Shown: positions 1 to 6,983, counted from the first letter of the stretch. The stretch is DNA of 9,494 nt from Hyphomicrobiaceae bacterium (GCA_021775715.1 JAJFHI010000087.1:1-9494); one strand, 5' to 3'. Numbers and translations are program-made. The notes: generated by a model not told the origin, from the letters alone.

Positions 1-73
1 CAACAGGCATAACGTCTGGCGACAAGAGCCCTTCTTGCGCGACTATCTTCAACAACGTGAGGACTGCAAGGTC

Positions 74-217
74 ATGAGAACTCTTCTTTTTGCAATCGCT
101 GCTTCAGTTGCATTCAGTATCGCAACGGCGCCGGTTGCATACTCCGCCAAGAAATGTCCGAAGGGTTACGTGTTGACAAAAAAAGGTAAGTGCATTCTCG
201 ACGTCCGCGGCTCTTAA
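74..217 (+). CDS. small secreted cationic two-cysteine peptide
   Basis: Predicted 47-residue preprotein; not a family I can name. Residues 1-25 form a clean Sec signal peptide: positively charged MR, a hydrophobic stretch LLFAIAASVAFSIATAPVA, then a probable cleavage after YSA. The mature part would be only about 22 residues. It is rich in Lys (KKCPKGYVLTKKGKC...) and has two cysteines twelve apart that could form one disulfide. The ATG at 74 is preferred over the in-frame start at 35 because GTGAGGA (57-63) lies 10 nt upstream and because only this start puts the signal peptide at the N-terminus. Short secreted proteins with a C-P-x-G-Y...G-x-C core are common in rhizobial genomes as far as I recall; function unknown. 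A run of seven A (178-184) encodes part of the Lys-rich segment. It lies just upstream of the glycosyltransferase gene and may share its transcript. Confidence 0.6.
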   Translation: MRTLLFAIAASVAFSIATAPVAYSAKKCPKGYVLTKKGKCILDVRGS

Positions 218-261
218 CCACAATCCTGACTTGAGACGTGGCAGGCAGGAGCGTATTGAAT

Positions 262-1737
262 GTGCTGATGCACCAATTTCTTGCCCGCCACCTCGCTACT
301 CTGTCGAAGCCACTTGTCGTCCGCTGGGCTGCACTCGGTTTGGCACTTGTCGGTTTTGCGACTTGGCTAACTATCATATCGGTTGATTTTGGCTACGACA
401 CTGCCGTGATCGACATGCCGATACCGTACTTGGTGGCCGGACTTGTCATCGCCGGTCTTGCCTATCTGTTTATTCTTCCAAAACTCATTCGTCAGACGAC
501 GGGCGCGGCACAAGCCGACATCGTGACGGTGTTCTGGCTGGTCGTCGTTGCCGGTGTCGTGGCGCGGCTTGTCTTGTTTGCCAGTGAGCCGATGCTCGAG
601 AATGATTATCAGCGATACTTCTGGGACGGCGCGGTCACAGCGCACGGCATAAATCCCTATCGTACAGCACCGGAAACTGTCCGCAGTGGCGGCGCACCAG
701 AAAAACTTGCCGAACTTAAAAAACAATCTGGCGTCGTGTTTGAACGCATCAGTTACAAAAACCTGACGACGATCTACCCACCGGTGACACAGGCAGCATT
801 TGCGATCGCACATTTTATAAAGCCATGGAGCCTGACTGCCTGGCGCAGCGTCGTCATGGCGTGTGATCTTGGAATTCTAGCACTGTTGGTGCTGCTATTG
901 CGGGCAGCCGGGCGATCGCAGCTGTGGTCGGCAATCTATTGGTGGAACCCGCTGGTCCTAAAGGAAATGTTCAACTCGGCGCACATGGACGGCTTGGTCG
1001 TGTTGTTTATACTCGTTGCCATTTACGCAGCAACACGAGCGCTCCACTTATTGGCAACAACGGCCATCGCGTTCGCAGTTGGAACGAAACTGTGGCCGGC
1101 GCTGCTTATCCCGCTCGTGTGGCGTCCCCTTGTCGGATCATGGCGGCGGCTGGCGTTTGCAGCTGCAATTTTTACAAGTCTTGTCGTGTTGTTTGCTTTG
1201 CCGATCGTCCAGGCAAATCTTGATGCCAATTCCGGGCTTATCGCTTACGCGCAAACCTGGAAACTCAACAGCCCACTCTTCCACATGATCGAACAGACCG
1301 TGCAGCATCTGATGATGCTTGCTGGTTGGGGTGTTGGTGTCGATCAGGCAGCCAACTTCATAACCAAAGCGATCATCGCGTTTGTTATATCGGGCGTTGC
1401 TCTTGCGTGTGCCTGGAGGCCGTCCGGCACGGTCGACGATCTCGTGGCGCGCGTTCTTCTGGTCACGGCAACGTTGGTGTTTCTATCACCGGCGATATAC
1501 CCGTGGTACACTGTTTGGTTCATCGCCCTATTGGCATTCCGGCCAATTGTTGGCTTGCTGGCGTTAACCCCGGCCATGGGGCTTTATTATTTACGGTTTT
1601 ACCTCTACGCCCGCGGCGACGTAGAAAGCTTCAATGCAATTGTTGCGTGGGTTATCTGGGTGCCTGTCTGGGCACTTTGTCTGCATGACGTTGTTCGCCG
1701 CGTGCAAAATCCAACAGGTCATACAGCCACATCCTAA
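262..1737 (+). CDS. GT-C fold polytopic membrane glycosyltransferase (GT87 / DUF2029-like mannosyltransferase)
   Basis: Integral membrane protein of about 491 residues with roughly ten or more hydrophobic helices. It probably transfers a sugar from a polyprenyl-phosphate donor on the periplasmic face. Numbered from the GTG at 262, the first large loop carries NDYQRYFWDG (114-123) followed by GINPY (129-133), the acidic-motif/NPY signature typical of bacterial GT-C enzymes; D115 is the likely catalytic acid. Further family-like motifs are YPPV (172-175), FNSAHMDG (237-244), KLWP (276-279) and SPAIYPWY (409-416). The start is ambiguous: AGGAG at 247-251 lies 10 nt before GTG 262, 4 nt before TTG 256 and 16 nt before ATG 268, while the longest frame begins at GTG 238 without a visible ribosome site. 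Donor and acceptor cannot be told from sequence. It converges on the lipoprotein gene with a 10-nt gap and no obvious terminator. Confidence 0.85.
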   Translation: MLMHQFLARHLATLSKPLVVRWAALGLALVGFATWLTIISVDFGYDTAVIDMPIPYLVAGLVIAGLAYLFILPKLIRQTTGAAQADIVTVFWLVVVAGVVARLVLFASEPMLENDYQRYFWDGAVTAHGINPYRTAPETVRSGGAPEKLAELKKQSGVVFERISYKNLTTIYPPVTQAAFAIAHFIKPWSLTAWRSVVMACDLGILALLVLLLRAAGRSQLWSAIYWWNPLVLKEMFNSAHMDGLVVLFILVAIYAATRALHLLATTAIAFAVGTKLWPALLIPLVWRPLVGSWRRLAFAAAIFTSLVVLFALPIVQANLDANSGLIAYAQTWKLNSPLFHMIEQTVQHLMMLAGWGVGVDQAANFITKAIIAFVISGVALACAWRPSGTVDDLVARVLLVTATLVFLSPAIYPWYTVWFIALLAFRPIVGLLALTPAMGLYYLRFYLYARGDVESFNAIVAWVIWVPVWALCLHDVVRRVQNPTGHTATS

Positions 1738-1747
1738 ACCAGAATTT

Positions 1748-2182
1748 TTACTGCACGTCGGTATGGCGGCACACGAACTTGACTTTAGCGCGCTTGGCAT
1801 CGTCCTGGCCGACCTGGCCGCGGTGGGCAACCGGCTGTCCGGCTTCCCCTCGAAGCTCGACATAAAACGGTAGATCCGGTGTGCGACCGCCGGCTGCGAT
1901 GTGGTTTACGTACCCACAAACATGCACGCCGGGCTTGCCCGCCAAGCTGACGGCGGTTTCCTTGCTAAATTTCGCTGTATCAGGATTGGCGACGATCTTT
2001 TTGACGCCATCGTGCACGACTGTCACCTGCGCGTCAGTCAGTTGCACGGAAGCTGGCGTACCCGGGGCGCCAGCAGTAGGCGCAGAAGCTGATGTATCTG
2101 GTGCACCGTTCTGACTGCAGGCGGCGAGGCCGGCGACCATCAACACGCAGCCAAAACATATTGCTCGAAGCAGACCTGACAC
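1748..2182 (-). CDS. small lipoprotein with conserved CG-x-VN core, downstream of purB
   Basis: Predicted 144-residue envelope lipoprotein of unknown function. Numbered from the GTG at 2182, the signal peptide ends in lipobox LAAC with lipidated C22; Ser follows at +2, and by the enterobacterial rule that residue favours outer-membrane sorting. A Gly/Pro/Ala/Ser-rich linker (about 26-45) tethers the domain. The folded part contains HDGVKKIVANPDTAKFS (57-73), VCGYVNHIAAGG (88-99), PFYVELRG (105-112) and VKFVCR (134-139). The pattern DP-x-A-x-F ... CG-x-VN ... GG ... PF resembles a widespread small periplasmic family I recall but cannot name. C89 and C138 could pair. GTG at 2182 is chosen over TTG at 2191 because AGGAG (2192-2196) abuts the TTG but is 9 nt from the GTG. 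It starts 41 nt after the purB stop, so it is probably co-transcribed with purB. Confidence 0.78.
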   Translation of the reverse strand: MSGLLRAICFGCVLMVAGLAACSQNGAPDTSASAPTAGAPGTPASVQLTDAQVTVVHDGVKKIVANPDTAKFSKETAVSLAGKPGVHVCGYVNHIAAGGRTPDLPFYVELRGEAGQPVAHRGQVGQDDAKRAKVKFVCRHTDVQ

Positions 2183-2191
2183 GCGTGACAA

Positions 2192-2196
2192 CTCCT
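2192..2196 (-). promoter_or_regulatory. ribosome binding site deciding the lipoprotein start
   Basis: On the minus strand AGGAG is followed directly by TTG and, after 9 nt, by GTG (2182-2180). Zero spacing rules out the TTG as an efficient start, so the GTG is the likely initiator. It lies within the 41-nt gap after purB. Confidence 0.6.
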
Positions 2197-2223
2197 AACT
2201 CTACACCGCCGACCACGACTGAC

Positions 2224-3537
2224 TTATGACGCGTCCTCGCCAAACACCCGCGCGAAAATCGTGTCGACATGTTTGGTGTGATAGGCGAGGTCGAACATCG
2301 CCTCGAGGTCTTCTGGCTCCAATTTCGCCATCACGTCGTCGTCCGCTTTCAACTCGGTCAAAAAGTCTTTGCCAAACTCCCACGTCTTCATGGCGTTTCT
2401 TTGAACCATCGCATAGGCCTCCTCACGCGAAGCCCCGGCCTGGGTCAAGGCCAGCAGAACGCGTTGTGAATTGTGTAGGCCACCAAGGCGATCCAGGTTG
2501 CGCTGCATGTTTTTAGGGTAAATAACCAGGTTTTCAACAACACCCGTGAGGCGTGCGAGAGCAAAATCCAACGTGATGGTTGCATCGGGGCCGATCATGC
2601 GTTCGACAGACGAGTGCGAGATATCACGCTCGTGCCACAAGGCCACGTTCTCCATCGCAGGCATTGCATACGAGCGCACCATACGGGCGAGACCCGTCAG
2701 GTTTTCTGTCAGTATGGGGTTGCGCTTGTGCGGCATGGCCGACGAGCCCTTCTGGCCCTTGGAGAAGAACTCTTCGGCTTCCAAAACTTCTGTGCGTTGC
2801 AGATGGCGCACTTCCGTTGCAAGGCGCTCGATCGAAGACGCGATCACACCCAATGTCGCGAAGTACATCGCGTGGCGGTCACGCGGGATGACCTGCGTTG
2901 AGACGGTTTCCGGCTCAAGTCCCATTTTTTCCGCTACATAAACCTCTATGCGCGGATCGATATTCGCAAACGTTCCGATCGCACCGGACAGCGCCGCCGT
3001 TGCAATTTCTGCGCGCGCTAATTCAAGGCGAGACTTGTTGCGTGCAAACTCGGCATAAGCTTGCGCCAGCTTCACACCGAATGTTGTCGGCTCGGCGTGA
3101 ATGCCGTGGCTGCGCCCGATCGTGATCGTGTCTTTGTGCTCCAGCGCGCGTTTTTTTAAGGCGGCCAGCAGCAAGTCCATCTGCGCCAACATCAAATCCG
3201 TAGCGCGTGTCAACTGTACACTGAGGCAAGTGTCAAGTACGTCCGAAGACGTCATACCCTGGTGAATGAAACGAGCGTCTGGTCCGACGTGTTCGGCAAG
3301 GTGCGTCAGGAACGCGATGACGTCATGCTTGGTGACACGTTCGATGGCATCGATTGCGGCAACATCAAATTCAGCAGCCGAACCCTTGGCCCAGATTGTC
3401 TCGGCTGACTCCTTTGGAATAGTACCGATCTCAGCCATTGCACTGGCGGCATGTGCTTCGATTTCAAACCAGATGCGAAACCGCGTCTCCGGGTCCCAGA
3501 TTTTCACCATATCGGGTCGTGAGTAGCGCGGTATCAT
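2224..3537 (-). CDS. purB: adenylosuccinate lyase
   Basis: A 437-residue cytoplasmic enzyme of the fumarase/aspartase superfamily. It cleaves SAICAR to AICAR and adenylosuccinate to AMP, releasing fumarate in both cases. The N-terminus MIPRYSRPDMVKIW is typical of alphaproteobacterial PurB. Family motifs appear in order: TKHDVIAFLTHLAE with H71 (69-82), GMTSSDVLDT (94-103), GRSHGIHAEPTTFG with the general-acid histidine H144 (141-154), and the superfamily signature GSSAMPHKRNP (264-274) whose serines sit on the mobile catalytic loop. Length and C-terminus look complete. AGGA lies 10 nt upstream of the ATG. Upstream on the same strand is a 144-nt gap to the 73-residue membrane protein gene, enough for a promoter though I see no strong one. 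The lipoprotein gene follows 41 nt downstream. A7 at 3151-3157 encodes K128-K129 and leaves the frame intact. Confidence 0.97.
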   Translation of the reverse strand: MIPRYSRPDMVKIWDPETRFRIWFEIEAHAASAMAEIGTIPKESAETIWAKGSAAEFDVAAIDAIERVTKHDVIAFLTHLAEHVGPDARFIHQGMTSSDVLDTCLSVQLTRATDLMLAQMDLLLAALKKRALEHKDTITIGRSHGIHAEPTTFGVKLAQAYAEFARNKSRLELARAEIATAALSGAIGTFANIDPRIEVYVAEKMGLEPETVSTQVIPRDRHAMYFATLGVIASSIERLATEVRHLQRTEVLEAEEFFSKGQKGSSAMPHKRNPILTENLTGLARMVRSYAMPAMENVALWHERDISHSSVERMIGPDATITLDFALARLTGVVENLVIYPKNMQRNLDRLGGLHNSQRVLLALTQAGASREEAYAMVQRNAMKTWEFGKDFLTELKADDDVMAKLEPEDLEAMFDLAYHTKHVDTIFARVFGEDAS

Positions 3538-3681
3538 AATGGCGTGTCCTGTTGATCGTCTGAAATTGATCTATGCGTCTTTAGTGCCTCGGTGCCGTAG
3601 CAGAGCCGGACCAGTGCATCAATTGACTGATTGTCCCGTGAGGTGCGATGGCCGTGGACAGAGTGGTTCGATCTGTGCTTT

Positions 3682-3903
3682 TCAGAGCCTGGTTGGCCAC
3701 TTGAGTTCAACCGACGTCCGCTGCAGACTGCGTTCTAGTAGTATCGGCGGTCCTGGCCGCACACAGCCGAGGCCAAAACGATAGATCTGTGCCTCTGCCA
3801 CACAGCGACGACTTTCACGGCCGATCCAGAATGTCACCACCAGCGAAGTCACCAACAAAACGGCAGCAATGATCACAATGGTCGAACGTCGTTTCGGCGA
3901 CAT
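3682..3903 (-). CDS. 73-residue single-pass membrane protein after the S58 peptidase
   Basis: Unrecognised small protein. It has a basic N-terminus (MSPKRRS), one strongly hydrophobic helix (about 8-27, TIVIIAAVLLVTSLVVTFWI) and a polar tail of about 45 residues that would face the periplasm by the positive-inside rule. The tail holds C34 and C47, which could form a disulfide, and a proline/glycine turn VRPGPP (48-53). The start is supported by AGGA (3911-3914) 7 nt upstream. The gene begins 15 nt after the peptidase stop, so the two are probably translated from one message. Because the helix is followed by no cleavage motif, a membrane-anchored form is more likely than a secreted one. It could also be a chance frame, but start signal, helix and spacing together favour a real gene. 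Confidence 0.55.
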   Translation of the reverse strand: MSPKRRSTIVIIAAVLLVTSLVVTFWIGRESRRCVAEAQIYRFGLGCVRPGPPILLERSLQRTSVELKWPTRL

Positions 3904-3910
3904 TGCTTGA

Positions 3911-3914
3911 TCCT
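3911..3914 (-). promoter_or_regulatory. ribosome binding site of the 73-residue membrane protein
   Basis: AGGA on the minus strand, 7 nt before the ATG at 3903 and just after the peptidase stop codon (3919-3921). This spacing is the main evidence that the small downstream frame is translated. Confidence 0.5.
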
Positions 3915-3918
3915 GTGC

Positions 3919-4953
3919 TCAAATTGAAGTGGCGCGTTTGACGATATCGGGGTACCGGGTCGCGTATGCTTCCGGCCCGTCCCAGACCTGGGGCGCCGGT
4001 GCGGCCGCGTACACGCCACGTGCAACGGCACGTGCCAAGGCCTCGCTGGCAGCCGCGCCAATATGGGTCAGATCAATAATCGGATCATCAAGGGGGATCT
4101 CGCCCGTGGAAACGGCAAACACCACGTCGCCGTCCAGCGGTGTGTGCACCGGGTACAGCGCCCGGCCCAATCCGGTCTGCGCCATGATGGCAAGGCGCTG
4201 CGCTTCGGTCTTCGTCAACCGCGCATTAGTGGCCACAACAGCCAAAGTCGTGTTTTCGCCCGGCTCGCCTTTGATCACCATGGTACCGCTTTGGCGAGCG
4301 TGGGTTCCGACCGGCGGTGCGCCAAGACCACCAAACTCACTACCCCGTTCAAACGCATTAGCCCAGAAGTACGGTGTGTCGGCGAACGTCGCACTGCCAA
4401 CCGCATTGACAGCCGCCAACGCTCCGACCACGAACTTATCGCGTGCCAAGACGGACGCACTTCCAAGGCCACCACGCAGGGTTGCCGTTGTGGCACCATA
4501 CCCCGCACCTACACTCCCGATTGCGAACGCGCCTTCGGATGCCGCCTCGCATGCCTCATAGCCAAGCTGTTCGTAGGGCGGGCTCTTGCCCCACGCCTTG
4601 TCACCACCGTTGAGCAAATCAAATAAGATCGCCTGCGGAACAATCGGCACGCGCGCCGTTCCAACAGCAAAGCCAATGCCCTGCTGCGCCAGCCAGGATT
4701 GAACGCCCGTCGCCGCACTGAGACCAAAAGCGGAACCGCCAGATAGAACGATGGCATGCACCTGCTCCACAACGCTGGCAGGGCCAAGTGCCCCCAACTC
4801 TCTGGTTCCCGTGCCACCGCCACGAACATCGGCAGCGGCAACCATCGGATTGTCCCCACGGAGCACGGTTACCCCTGTGCAAATTGTCGCATTTTCTGCG
4901 TTGCCAATTTTTAATCCAGGTACATCGGTGATGAGATTGTGGCTAACGGGCAT
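3919..4953 (-). CDS. P1 family peptidase S58 (DmpA / NylC-like N-terminal nucleophile hydrolase)
   Basis: About 344 residues from the ATG at 4953. The S58 family makes a precursor that cleaves itself, exposing a Ser or Thr as nucleophile; members hydrolyse N-terminal amino acids from small peptides, D-amino acid amides, beta-peptides or nylon oligomers. Visible motifs: VRGGGTGTRE (43-52), HAIVLSGGSAFGLSAATGV (66-84), FVVGALAAVNAVGSA (174-188, with N183), and GENTTLAVVATNARL (232-246), where cleavage between N234 and T235 would leave T235 as nucleophile. D274 and D276 in HTPLDGDVVFAVST lie 39 and 41 residues after T235, the spacing I recall for the catalytic aspartates of NylC. The true substrate cannot be inferred. 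The frame is open back to 5055, but the extra 34 residues look unlike the family and the conserved part begins at MPVSHNLITDVPGL. The ribosome site at the chosen ATG is weak. There is no signal peptide, so it is probably cytoplasmic. Confidence 0.9.
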   Translation of the reverse strand: MPVSHNLITDVPGLKIGNAENATICTGVTVLRGDNPMVAAADVRGGGTGTRELGALGPASVVEQVHAIVLSGGSAFGLSAATGVQSWLAQQGIGFAVGTARVPIVPQAILFDLLNGGDKAWGKSPPYEQLGYEACEAASEGAFAIGSVGAGYGATTATLRGGLGSASVLARDKFVVGALAAVNAVGSATFADTPYFWANAFERGSEFGGLGAPPVGTHARQSGTMVIKGEPGENTTLAVVATNARLTKTEAQRLAIMAQTGLGRALYPVHTPLDGDVVFAVSTGEIPLDDPIIDLTHIGAAASEALARAVARGVYAAAPAPQVWDGPEAYATRYPDIVKRATSI

Positions 4954-5372
4954 TTCTGAAACTTGCCTGTGATTATTTTTGCAGTTGCGAAATATTCTCC
5001 GGGCAACAGACCAAAGATCGGATGCCAGACCTAACACAAACCGGCTCCAAGCCAACGTTTGTATTTGCAGTTAATGCTCCGATTCCGTGATCCAAAGACC
5101 ACCGGCGGTGCAACATCGCCAGATATAGCTCGAGCAATTGAGCCCAAATCATGCACGCTTCTTGCAACTACAACGGCGAAAGTGCGGCGCATCAATTGTG
5201 TGGGAAGTGCGCCACTAATTTACTTTTCGCAACAAGGCCTCTTGAAGGTCTCGCAAATCAGCGCAACTGTTCTTTTATGTGTTTGGTCGACCATAGAATG
5301 TTTAAGTGACCAAGTCTGAAACGTGTGGGACACCACCAACCTCCGACGACGTGACTTAAAGGCTCAGTGAAG
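4954..5372. other. 419-nt divergent intergenic region, no convincing gene
   Basis: This stretch lies between the divergent starts of the peptidase (minus) and the 65-residue protein (plus) and should contain promoters for both. I found no clear sigma-70 pair, tRNA, riboswitch-like fold or terminator. Short open frames occur on both strands (for example 5059-5319 plus and 4973-5167 minus) but begin at TTG codons without ribosome sites and have unconvincing composition. A perfect 10-bp palindrome TGGTCGACCA lies at 5284-5293, about 80 nt before the downstream start; it may be an operator or simply a chance occurrence. Confidence 0.5.
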
Positions 5373-5570
5373 ATGACAGATAAGCAGCGGGAAGAGATCG
5401 TTGAACTAAACGACCGACTAGATGTTTTGGACGATCCACGCGAGTGCTACACTCTCGTTAAGCAACGGATTGCAGAACACCAGAATGCGGGCGAGACGGT
5501 CTCGGAAGATCTGGCAATGTTGGAGCGCTCTTTGCTCAGCGATTGCCTGGTTGAATCACAAGGCCGCTAA
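5373..5570 (+). CDS. 65-residue acidic helical protein ending ESQGR
   Basis: Small soluble protein of unknown function with no signal peptide or membrane helix. Composition is acidic and predicted helical throughout: MTDKQREEIVELNDRLDVLD (1-20), then DDPRECYTLVKQRIAEHQNAGE (20-41), then SEDLAMLERSLLSDCLVESQGR. Amphipathic spacing suggests two helices joined near the DP turn and at the NAGE loop, compatible with a hairpin or oligomer. I recall similar 60-70 residue hypothetical proteins in rhizobial genomes sharing the LDDPR...GE.V..DL..LE ... C.ESQGR pattern, but cannot confirm. The ATG at 5373 lies 10 nt after AAAGG (5358-5362); the GTG at 5367 in the same frame is only 4 nt away and less likely. 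It is convergent with the second binding-protein gene (138-nt gap) and divergent from the peptidase. Confidence 0.65.
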   Translation: MTDKQREEIVELNDRLDVLDDPRECYTLVKQRIAEHQNAGETVSEDLAMLERSLLSDCLVESQGR

Positions 5571-5598
5571 CGCGCCACCTGTGGTTCAAACGCATCGG

Positions 5599-5613
5599 CG
5601 CGCAACTTGCGCG
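5599..5613. repeat. perfect 7-bp inverted repeat in a convergent gap
   Basis: CGCGCAA, one central C, TTGCGCG. It lies between the stop of the 65-residue protein gene and the stop of the second binding-protein gene. Neither strand has a T run after it and the one-base loop is too small for an RNA hairpin, so it is not a normal intrinsic terminator. As a 15-nt DNA palindrome it could be a protein-binding site or chance. Confidence 0.4.
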
Positions 5614-5708
5614 GCCAGGAGACGACGCACAACGTCTGTTTCCAGATAATACTGCTTGGCTGATCATCAATTCCGGCTGTCCAGCGCCATTCATACAGAC
5701 AATACGCG

Positions 5709-6983
5709 CTATGGGGCGACGTCTGACAATGGGCGATAGCTATCCTCTCCAATCTCAAAAAATGCATAAGACGGCTGTTGAAGGTCGCCGTTGCTGTCGA
5801 ATGACATCGGACCCAGCGACGTTTGCGTTGTACGGCTCTTGATCGCATCGGACAGATCACGTCCAGCATGGGTCTGAGCCACGTTGCGGGCGGCCCACCA
5901 CAGTTCAACAGCCGCGTAGGCTCGCAGCATCGCATCACTAGGCTCAAGGTTTTCTTTTCTGAGACGGGCGATCAATCCGGCTCCAGCGGGAAGTCTCAAC
6001 GCGTCAACAGGCAGGCTGACTTTCACTGTTGCCAGATGCGGCGAAGGGCTATGCGCCACCGCATTGGCGTTGCGAGCGGGATCAACGGCCAGCGTGTCCG
6101 GGCCGAAAATCTGCACATTCAACCCCGCCGCTGCCAGATCCTTGACGATAATTTGCGCCTCCATGGGAAACGCCGCGATGTAGACAGCCTTTGGGGCAGC
6201 AAGCCTGATCTTCTCAATCAGGTCGGCGTAGCTTGCCTTGCTGGCCGTAAATTTTATAACCGTCGGCATATCACGCGGAACATTCGCAAACGCGTCAACT
6301 ATCGCATCTTTGCGGCTAGGCAGCAGCGGCCAGGCCGTGACCAACTGGGACACAAGTCTGCGGGCAACGCGCGTTGGATCATGCACCGCCACAACATCGC
6401 GAGCTGAAAAATTGCGCGCAAGATATCGTCCTGCAAACGTGCCCTGCCCATCATCCCTGCCCGTCAAACGCAAAACGGTTGTATGTCTGGCATCATCAGT
6501 AAGTGCTGAATGACGTGTGACCGGTGCAATGAAGAGCTGATTGCGCAGGCTATAAGCTTTGGCGGCAGCAAGCGCGGTTCGGGCACAGGGATGTCCGATG
6601 ATAACCGCGGTGTCGCGGATATCGGACGCAATTTCGATATCGGCGACTTCGCCGGCGGGCAGCTTACTGGAGGGCCACACGACGGGCACGGCCGGTTCCT
6701 TCGTCATCTGACGGCTCGCACCACAAGCATCTGTCAGAATAACAGCATCGCCATTCGCCACCGGCACGCCCAGATGGCGTAACGCCGCTCGCACACCGGC
6801 CTCGATATCTCGCGTCAGGTGCGCGTAACGACCGGTTCTTGGTCCCGCAACATGCACAGCAGGCCGGTCTGTTGCAGCAGTATTGTCAACGCCCTGCGCA
6901 TTTGCCGAGCTGGTCGCAGCAAAGGCCGCAAGCGACATGATGGCAAAGTCGAGCGCGAAGAATCGAGCAAGAAAACGAAACAT
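5709..6983 (-). CDS. diverged type-1 periplasmic binding protein (LivK paralogue)
   Basis: About 424 residues from the ATG at 6983. A Sec signal peptide (FALDFAIMSLAAFAATSSANA, about 9-29) is followed by a Peripla_BP_6-like two-lobe domain. Homology to the neighbouring LivK is visible through GRDDGQG (175-181; GRDDQQG in LivK), YADLIEKIRLAAPKAVYIAA (252-271; FSALISKIKQANADLVYWGG), and LGPMSFDSNGD (390-400; IGDLGYDANGD). C87 and C133 sit where E. coli LivJ/LivK have their disulfide. However, the ligand-contact Ser and Tyr of leucine-binding proteins are replaced by A134 and V206, and there is an insertion after C87 (about 93-118), so its ligand may differ. The start is uncertain: in-frame ATGs at 7007, 7025 and 7037 also follow the livK stop, and none has a good ribosome site; 6983 gives the most normal signal peptide. 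It is probably translated from the livK message. Confidence 0.83.
   Translation of the reverse strand: MFRFLARFFALDFAIMSLAAFAATSSANAQGVDNTAATDRPAVHVAGPRTGRYAHLTRDIEAGVRAALRHLGVPVANGDAVILTDACGASRQMTKEPAVPVVWPSSKLPAGEVADIEIASDIRDTAVIIGHPCARTALAAAKAYSLRNQLFIAPVTRHSALTDDARHTTVLRLTGRDDGQGTFAGRYLARNFSARDVVAVHDPTRVARRLVSQLVTAWPLLPSRKDAIVDAFANVPRDMPTVIKFTASKASYADLIEKIRLAAPKAVYIAAFPMEAQIIVKDLAAAGLNVQIFGPDTLAVDPARNANAVAHSPSPHLATVKVSLPVDALRLPAGAGLIARLRKENLEPSDAMLRAYAAVELWWAARNVAQTHAGRDLSDAIKSRTTQTSLGPMSFDSNGDLQQPSYAFFEIGEDSYRPLSDVAP

Noticed and set aside
1738..1747. Bidirectional terminator between the glycosyltransferase and lipoprotein genes
   Set aside because: The 10-nt gap contains no hairpin and flanking coding ends show no stem followed by a T run.
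3151..3157. Seven-A run in purB (minus strand) as a programmed frameshift site
   Set aside because: It encodes K128-K129 in an intact, full-length conserved enzyme; nothing suggests use of another frame.
3539..3784. 81-residue plus-strand open frame between purB and the small membrane protein gene
   Set aside because: No start signal, Arg/Ser/Cys-rich composition, and it overlaps the better-supported small membrane protein gene on the other strand.
3929..4561. 210-residue open frame on the plus strand antisense to the S58 peptidase gene
   Set aside because: It mirrors a well-supported conserved gene in GC-rich sequence, has no recognisable domain and no ribosome site; a shadow of the peptidase codons.
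4063..4626. 187-residue plus-strand open frame within the peptidase gene
   Set aside because: Composition rich in Arg, Cys and Ser with no domain; overlaps the conserved gene on the other strand.
5059..5319. 86-residue open frame in the divergent intergenic region
   Set aside because: TTG start without a ribosome site, no recognisable domain and irregular composition; kept only as a remark on the region.
5580..5592. GGTTCAAACGC as a tRNA T-loop
   Set aside because: No acceptor stem, D arm or anticodon arm can be built around it.
5823..6407. 194-residue plus-strand open frame within the second binding-protein gene
   Set aside because: Antisense to a gene with clear homology to LivK; no start signal and low-complexity Arg/Gln/His-rich composition.
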